Shown here: one piece after another, positions 59,377 to 64,000 of the stretch
Layout: the number at the start of each line of letters is the position of its first letter
How positions within the stretch are numbered: position 1 is the first letter of the stretch
Origin: JAVKLU01 sp031538895
GTDB lineage: Bacteria > Pseudomonadota > Gammaproteobacteria > Burkholderiales > Burkholderiaceae
Direction: 5' to 3'
Length of the DNA stretch: 64,000 bases
Assembly (NCBI GenBank): GCA_031538895.1
Contig: JAVKLU010000071.1
Location: 1-64,000, forward strand
The notes under the pieces: model-generated
What the model was told of the DNA's origin: nothing
Databases searched by the model: none
The model's input: the letters and a program-made list of their open reading frames with translations, nothing else
Program-made: the position numbers and the translations under genes

Positions 59377-60843
59377 ATGCAGCCAAATACACCAAAAATT
59401 AGCACTAGTTTGAGTTTTGACGATGTTTTGCTCAATCCTAACTATTCAGAAGTTCTGCCAACAGAAACCTCCTTAAAAACAAAATTAACGCAGGATATCG
59501 AATTGAATATTCCCCTGATTTCTGCGGCAATGGATACCGTCACCGAGTCTGCAATGGCAATTGCGCTGGCTCAAGAAGGTGGAATCGGAGTGATTCATAA
59601 AAATCTATCGGCCGAAGATCAAGCGCAAAAAGTGCGTAAAGTGAAACGATTTGAAGCCGGCTGGGTCAACAATCCTATTACCGTGTCGCCGAATATGCGT
59701 ATTCAAGACGTTATCAAGCTCGCTCAAGAGCATGGCGTAAGTGGGTTTCCGGTCCTCGAAAATAATAAAGTGGTTGGCATTATTACCAGTCGTGATTTTC
59801 GTTTCGATGGAAAAAGTGAAGGTTGGGTTCGAGAGCGCATGACTTCGCAAAATAAACTGATCTATATCGAAAACGAAAAAGACATTGAAAAAGCCAAGCA
59901 TTTGATGCAAGAGCACCGCTTAGAGCGTGTTTTAGTATTAGATAAGGCGCAAGGCTTGCGCGGGTTGATTACCGCAAAAGATCTACAAAAAACTCGTGAT
60001 TTTCCTAATGCTTGTCGTGATCATTCGGGAAAACTTCGAGTTGCGGCGGCTGTCGGTGTGGCTGATGAGGCTCGAATTGAACTGCTCGTCGGCGCAGGCG
60101 TTGACGTTTTGATTCTTGATACTGCGCACGGACACTCTAAAGGTGTGATCGAACGACTGAAATGGATTAAGAAAAACTTCCCTTCCACTCAATTAATTGT
60201 TGGCAATATCGCGACGGCACAAGCTGCGATTGATTTAGCAAAAGCCGGCGCCGATGCCATAAAAGTCGGGATCGGTCCAGGATCAATTTGTACAACCCGC
60301 ATTGTTGCAGGCGTTGGTGTGCCCCAGCTTTCCGCAATTATCAATGTCGCACAAGCCCTGCAAGACTACAGCATTCCTTGTATTGCAGACGGAGGAATAC
60401 GATATTCAGGCGACCTGGCTAAAGCGCTTGCTGCCGGTGCGAATACCGCCATGATTGGTGGATTGTTTGCAGGAACTGAAGAAGCGCCAGGCGAAACAAT
60501 TTTATTTCAAGGGCGTACTCATAAAGCGTACCGTGGAATGGGCAGTTTAGGCGCAATGTCCAAAGGCTCTGCTGATCGTTATTTTCAAGACTCGGCAGCA
60601 CAAACTCAAAAATTGGTTCCCGAAGGAATTGAAGGGGTTGTTCCATTTAAAGGATCAGTACATTCGATTATTTATCAACTATGCGGTGGCGTAAAAGCCG
60701 CCTTGGGTTATTGCGGTAGTCGCACTATTGCTGAATTGCAGCAAAAAGCGACTTTTACACAAATTACCTCTGCCGGTATGCGCGAGTCACACGTTCATGA
60801 TGTGATGATCACTAAAGAGTCTCCTAACTATCAATCGCATTAA
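59377..60843 (+). CDS. guaB: Inosine-5'-monophosphate dehydrogenase
   Basis: A 488-aa enzyme of GMP synthesis that oxidises IMP to XMP. It has two CBS domains inserted at about 90-210, the active-site loop GIGPGSICTTRIVAG with the catalytic Cys, GGIRYSGDLAKALAAGA, and the flap KAYRGMGSLGAM. ATG 59377 is used; the TTG three codons earlier is less likely. It precedes guaA by 20 nt. Confidence 0.97.
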   Translation: MQPNTPKISTSLSFDDVLLNPNYSEVLPTETSLKTKLTQDIELNIPLISAAMDTVTESAMAIALAQEGGIGVIHKNLSAEDQAQKVRKVKRFEAGWVNNPITVSPNMRIQDVIKLAQEHGVSGFPVLENNKVVGIITSRDFRFDGKSEGWVRERMTSQNKLIYIENEKDIEKAKHLMQEHRLERVLVLDKAQGLRGLITAKDLQKTRDFPNACRDHSGKLRVAAAVGVADEARIELLVGAGVDVLILDTAHGHSKGVIERLKWIKKNFPSTQLIVGNIATAQAAIDLAKAGADAIKVGIGPGSICTTRIVAGVGVPQLSAIINVAQALQDYSIPCIADGGIRYSGDLAKALAAGANTAMIGGLFAGTEEAPGETILFQGRTHKAYRGMGSLGAMSKGSADRYFQDSAAQTQKLVPEGIEGVVPFKGSVHSIIYQLCGGVKAALGYCGSRTIAELQQKATFTQITSAGMRESHVHDVMITKESPNYQSH

Positions 60844-60863
60844 TTAATTTATCCTAATCTTCA

Positions 60864-62411
60864 ATGGCTCAAGGAATACTTATTCTTGATTGCGGTTCAC
60901 AATTCACCCAACTGATTTCGCGGCGCATTCGTGAAATTGGCGTTTACAGTGAGGTATTACCGTGGGACGCATCTTTTGAACGGATTAAAACCTGTGCGCC
61001 TTTGGCAATTGTCTTGTCGGGTGGACCCAGTAGTGTTAACGATGCTAAGGCGCCTACTTTGCATCCAGAAATTTTGACCCTCAATATTCCGATTTTGGGC
61101 ATTTGCTATGGGATGCAAATGCTGGCGCATGTTTTAGGCGGTCGTGTAGAAGCCTGCCAACGTCGCGAATACGGACAAATGGCGATTAGTACTCAGAACT
61201 CTCCTTTGTTCAAAGATATCCCATCTAAGGACGCGCATATCGTGTGGATGAGTCACGGCGACTCTGTCGTGAAGTTACCTCCTAACTTTATCGAAATTGC
61301 GCATTCAATTGACGGCGGCATTGCTGCGATTGCCTATCCTGAAAAAAATATTTACGGCTTGCAGTTCCATCCTGAGGTGACGCATTCAGCACATGGTTTG
61401 ACGATGCTGAAAAATTTTGTTCTTAATATTGCAGACTGTGCGCCTAATTGGAATGTCAAAAACTATGCCGATAGCGTTATACCACTAATTCGCGAAAAAG
61501 TAGGTTCTGACAAAGTGCTACTGGCGCTTTCTGGCGGCGTTGACAGCAGTGTGGTGGCGGCATTGATTCATCGCGCAATCGGCAATCAACTTACTTGTAT
61601 TTTTGTGGATAACGGCCTTTTGCGAAAAAACGAAGTTGCTTTAGTTCAACAGGCGTTTAATCAAGAATTGAATATTCAAACTATTGATGCCAGTGATCGC
61701 TTTTTGTCCGCCTTAGCGGGGATTTCTGATCCTGAACAAAAACGTAAAATTATCGGTGCAGAATTTATCCATGTATTCCAAGAAGAAGCGCAAAAAATCA
61801 AGGGTATGGATTGGTTGGCGCAAGGGACGATTTACCCCGATGTGATTGAAAGCGCAGGAAATGGTTCTGCGCATACGATTAAAAGTCATCATAACGTTGG
61901 CGGTTTGCCCGATACTTTGAAACTAAAGTTATTAGAACCTTTGCGCGACTTATTTAAAGATGAAGTTCGCAAACTAGGCTTATATTTAGGTTTGCCTGAA
62001 TCCTTGGTTTATCGCCATCCTTTCCCAGGTCCAGGTTTGGCGGTGCGCATTTTGGGCGCGATTCGTAAAGAGCAAGCGGACTTGCTTCGTGAGGCGGACG
62101 ATATTTTTTTACAAGAATTGCATAAGCTTAAAGATGACAAAGGTATTTCGTGGTACAACAAAGTTAGTCAGGCTTTTGTCGTGTTTTTACCGGTGCAGTC
62201 GGTTGGCGTGATGGGCGATGGGCGCACCTATGAATCAGTGGTTGCGCTGCGCGCAGTACAGACTGATGATTTTATGACCGCCAACTGGGCCCCCCTACCC
62301 TTCGAATTACTCAATCGCGTTTCTTCACGAATCATTAACGAAGTGCGCGGAATCAATCGTGTGGTTTACGATATTTCCAACAAACCCCCCGCAACAATTG
62401 AGTGGGAGTGA
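60864..62411 (+). CDS. guaA: GMP synthase (glutamine-hydrolysing)
   Basis: A 515-aa protein with an N-terminal class I glutaminase (Cys in GICYGMQML, His/Glu in LQFHPEVTH), an ATP-pyrophosphatase P-loop (LSGGVDSSV, about 222-230) and a dimerisation domain ending in IEWE. It converts XMP to GMP. The 3' end carries the conserved sequence used by integrases that target guaA; the gene itself appears intact. Confidence 0.97.
   Translation: MAQGILILDCGSQFTQLISRRIREIGVYSEVLPWDASFERIKTCAPLAIVLSGGPSSVNDAKAPTLHPEILTLNIPILGICYGMQMLAHVLGGRVEACQRREYGQMAISTQNSPLFKDIPSKDAHIVWMSHGDSVVKLPPNFIEIAHSIDGGIAAIAYPEKNIYGLQFHPEVTHSAHGLTMLKNFVLNIADCAPNWNVKNYADSVIPLIREKVGSDKVLLALSGGVDSSVVAALIHRAIGNQLTCIFVDNGLLRKNEVALVQQAFNQELNIQTIDASDRFLSALAGISDPEQKRKIIGAEFIHVFQEEAQKIKGMDWLAQGTIYPDVIESAGNGSAHTIKSHHNVGGLPDTLKLKLLEPLRDLFKDEVRKLGLYLGLPESLVYRHPFPGPGLAVRILGAIRKEQADLLREADDIFLQELHKLKDDKGISWYNKVSQAFVVFLPVQSVGVMGDGRTYESVVALRAVQTDDFMTANWAPLPFELLNRVSSRIINEVRGINRVVYDISNKPPATIEWE
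62400..62411 (+). other. Candidate attachment site at the guaA 3' end
   Basis: GAGTGGGAGTGA encodes the last residues and the stop of guaA. The GAGTGGGA core at this position is known as an integration target of genomic islands. Foreign-looking sequence starts right after it. No integrase gene is seen in the remaining 1.6 kb, so the assignment rests on position and sequence only. Confidence 0.4.
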
Positions 62412-62465
62412 CTTTTTTGAGCTAAGTTGTTGATTTATATAGGTTTTCAACTTACACAAATGTTT

Positions 62466-62503
62466 CACAACCCAATAAAGTCTGTTGATTTTATTGGGTT
62501 GTG
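62466..62503 (+). terminator. Strong hairpin after guaA
   Basis: CACAACCCAATAAA (62466-62479) pairs exactly with TTTATTGGGTTGTG (62490-62503), 10-nt loop, 54 nt after guaA. There is no T-run, so termination may be inefficient or factor-dependent. From 62504 to 62593 no gene is recognised. Confidence 0.55.
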
Positions 62504-62593
62504 ACTTTACAGTTACACGTTAAGTAGCACAGCGTTGCTGTTGCTCAAAATCGTAGCTACTCTAAAGTCCTATGGCACTGAAAAAAGCTGAAT

Positions 62594-62698
62594 TTACAGA
62601 CGACGAAATCCCACTTTAGCTTTTTCTTTCAGCATTACGCTTTCACGTTGTGCTGTCAGTTGTGCGATTTGTTCGTTGATTTTGTCGACTTCATTCAT
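62594..62698 (-). CDS. Possible 34-aa basic helical peptide next to hsdM
   Basis: A short frame from ATG 62698 to TAA, preceded by GGAG with a 7-nt spacing. The product (MNEVDKINEQIAQLTAQRES, then VMLKEKAKVGFRRL) has a heptad-like helical part and a basic end. It is divergent from hsdM and has a fitting promoter at 62734-62762. No family is recognised. It may be a small regulator, a residue of a larger gene, or chance. Confidence 0.4.
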   Translation of the reverse strand: MNEVDKINEQIAQLTAQRESVMLKEKAKVGFRRL

Positions 62699-62721
62699 TT
62701 GATAGCTCCATAGGTTAGTCA

Positions 62722-62764
62722 TGTTGACAATTAAATGTAGCAACGGCATAGTTACATGTCAACA
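62722..62764. promoter_or_regulatory. Overlapping divergent promoters for hsdM and the 34-aa frame
   Basis: Plus strand: TTGACA (62724-62729), 17 nt, CATAGT (62747-62752), leading to hsdM. Minus strand: TTGACA (62762-62757), 17 nt, TACATT (62739-62734), leading to the small frame. The two perfect -35 boxes make the symmetrical pair TGTTGACA and TGTCAACA, and each promoter's -10 lies inside the other's spacer, so only one polymerase could bind at a time. Confidence 0.55.
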
Positions 62765-62845
62765 GCTTGTAGAATGGCAAACATTCTATGTGTAGTCAAA
62801 AAGCTCACTCTTTATACTCAATTTCATCTAAGAACAAGGCAACTC

Positions 62846-63991
62846 ATGTTTGAGACAACTTTCCGCAACCTTGACGACACACTACGCAAAGACGCAGGCT
62901 GTAGCAGTGAGTTGGACTACATTGAACAGACAAGTTGGGTGTTGTTCTTAAAGTACTTAGACGACTTTGAAGCGGACAGGGAAGCGTCAGCACAGCTTAA
63001 CGGCGAACGCTATCAACGCATTCTTAGCAACGAATACGCATGGACGACTTGGGCTGTACCAAAGACAGCAGACGGCAAGTTGGACTACAACACAGCACTT
63101 ACAGGCGAAGACTTAAAGGAATTCGTTGACGGTAAGCTGTTTCCATATCTTAAAAGCTTCAAAGTCAGTGCTGAAAACGCAGACACGCTTGAGTACAAAA
63201 TTGGCGAGATTTTCCACGAGCTTAAAAACAAGCTACAAAGCGGCTACAGCCTACGTGAAGTAATCAACAAGGTGGACGAACTTCGTTTTCGTAGTAACGA
63301 AGAAAAGCACGAGATGTCCAGCTTGTATGAGGACAAGATTAAGAACATGGGTAACGCTGGACGTAACGGTGGAGAATACTACACACCACGCCCACTAATT
63401 AAGACAATTGTTAAGGTTGTTAATCCCAAGCTTGGCAATAAAGTTTACGACGGTGCTGTGGGTAGTGCTGGCTTCTTGTGTGAAGCCTACGAGTACATGC
63501 GTACAAGTAAACAGCTTACGGCTAAAGAATTTGAACAGCTACAGCGTAAGACTTTCTACGGCAAAGAGAAGAAGTCACTTGCCTACATCATTGGTGTTAT
63601 GAACATGATATTACATGGGATTGAAGCTCCCAATATCATTCATACCAATACGCTAGGCGAGAACATTGCGGACATACAGGAAAAAGACAGAGTAGATATT
63701 GTGCTGGCTAATCCGCCATTTGGTGGAAATGAGCGTGTGGAAGTACAAGAAAACTTTCCAATCCGTACAAGTGAAACAGCCTACTTGTTCTTACAACACT
63801 TCATTAAGATTTTGCGTGTAGGTGGACGCTGTGGCATTGTAATTAAGAGCACATTTCTTAGTAACGCTGATAGTGCCAGTGTGGCACTTAGAAAGCAATT
63901 ATTACAAGAATGTTTAATTGAAGCTGTACTTGTCTTACCAGGCGGTGTTTTTACAGGAGCTGGCGTTAATACGGTTGTTTTGTTTTTTTGA
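62846..63991 (+). CDS. hsdM: Type I restriction-modification DNA methyltransferase subunit HsdM (frame broken; partial)
   Basis: 381 codons from ATG 62846. The N-terminal HsdM_N helical domain (TFRNLDDTLRKDAG, EQTSWVLFLKYLDDFE) is followed by an N6-adenine methyltransferase domain with GEYYTPRPLI, SAM motif I DGAVGSAGFL (about 202) and catalytic motif IV NPPFGG (about 289). With HsdS and HsdR it would modify and cut DNA. The frame stops at TGA 63989-63991 just after a T7 tract (63983-63989). With six T it would continue LFFEKG, as expected for the family, to the window edge. Codon use (CTT, ACA, GTA) differs from the rest of the window, suggesting transfer. An in-frame upstream extension to 62756 is not used. 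Confidence 0.88.
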   Translation: MFETTFRNLDDTLRKDAGCSSELDYIEQTSWVLFLKYLDDFEADREASAQLNGERYQRILSNEYAWTTWAVPKTADGKLDYNTALTGEDLKEFVDGKLFPYLKSFKVSAENADTLEYKIGEIFHELKNKLQSGYSLREVINKVDELRFRSNEEKHEMSSLYEDKIKNMGNAGRNGGEYYTPRPLIKTIVKVVNPKLGNKVYDGAVGSAGFLCEAYEYMRTSKQLTAKEFEQLQRKTFYGKEKKSLAYIIGVMNMILHGIEAPNIIHTNTLGENIADIQEKDRVDIVLANPPFGGNERVEVQENFPIRTSETAYLFLQHFIKILRVGGRCGIVIKSTFLSNADSASVALRKQLLQECLIEAVLVLPGGVFTGAGVNTVVLFF

Positions 63992-64000
63992 AAAAGGAAA

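Noticed and set aside
1..64000. CRISPR arrays, tRNA or rRNA genes, and complete insertion sequences
   Set aside because: No regularly spaced repeats with unique spacers, no cloverleaf-like segment and no transposase frame were found on reading the window.

Overview
The window looks like chromosomal DNA of a betaproteobacterium, most likely Burkholderiales. This is an inference from gene content: a fused livM-livG, short FimV-like and HemX-like proteins, a phoH-ybeY block, surE-pcm, DUF3299 and Lcl/DUF1566 proteins, and GC content that by eye is in the mid-40s. No rRNA, tRNA or CRISPR array was found. The window is almost fully coding, and genes often have AT-rich leaders with weak or absent Shine-Dalgarno sequences.

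Layout. (1) 1-5.6 kb: one copy of a 143-bp MITE-like repeat, a GMC oxidoreductase gene coupled to a LysR regulator, and a divergent CoA-transferase plus glutaryl-CoA dehydrogenase pair (glutarate/lysine breakdown). A T2-type RNase follows. (2) 6.4-25.5 kb: a large inositol catabolic locus. One arm runs leftwards (rpiR-type regulator, iolG-like, a second Gfo/Idh dehydrogenase, iolA). The other runs rightwards (SDR, three-gene sugar ABC importer, FAD ferredoxin reductase, TIM-barrel isomerase-like protein, desaturase-like membrane di-iron enzyme, Rieske ferredoxin, iolC-DUF2090, iolD, iolE, iolB). Import, oxidation to inosose, dehydration (IolE), ring opening (IolD), isomerisation (IolB), phosphorylation and aldol cleavage (IolC-DUF2090) and semialdehyde oxidation (IolA) are all present. 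The reductase/desaturase-like/Rieske set is not part of the textbook pathway and is the best candidate for an undescribed function, perhaps oxidative tailoring or O-demethylation of an inositol derivative. (3) 25.6-34.9 kb: two Lcl-domain (DUF1566) proteins, an orphan Liv-type binding protein with a TSUP permease, a small lipoprotein, pcm, surE, the second MITE-like copy, a DinG-type helicase and a spermidine-synthase-like protein. (4) 35-40.8 kb: pnp and rpsO with leader hairpins, 3-hydroxybutyrate dehydrogenase, a DUF3299 protein and a GlcD-type FAD oxidase. (5) 41-45.9 kb: a branched-chain amino-acid-type ABC importer with permease and ATPase fused. (6) 46-62.4 kb: housekeeping genes (glycosyltransferase-like, 5'-nucleotidase, phoH-like, ybeY, slyD-like, aroK, aroB, L16 hydroxylase-like, etfB-etfA, hemX-like, gltX, fimV-like, guaB, guaA). 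They are interrupted at 52.9-53.3 kb by what looks like the decayed tail of a VirB4-type conjugation ATPase. (7) 62.4-64 kb: immediately after guaA, a documented island integration hotspot, composition changes and a type I restriction-modification hsdM begins. It has a 1-nt frame disruption at a T7 tract and runs to the window edge.

Another recurring signal is short direct duplications (8-15 bp, period 11-18) just upstream of many genes. Starts were chosen by alignment of the N-terminus with family expectation, by ATG over TTG/GTG, and by visible Shine-Dalgarno sequences or ATGA overlaps.
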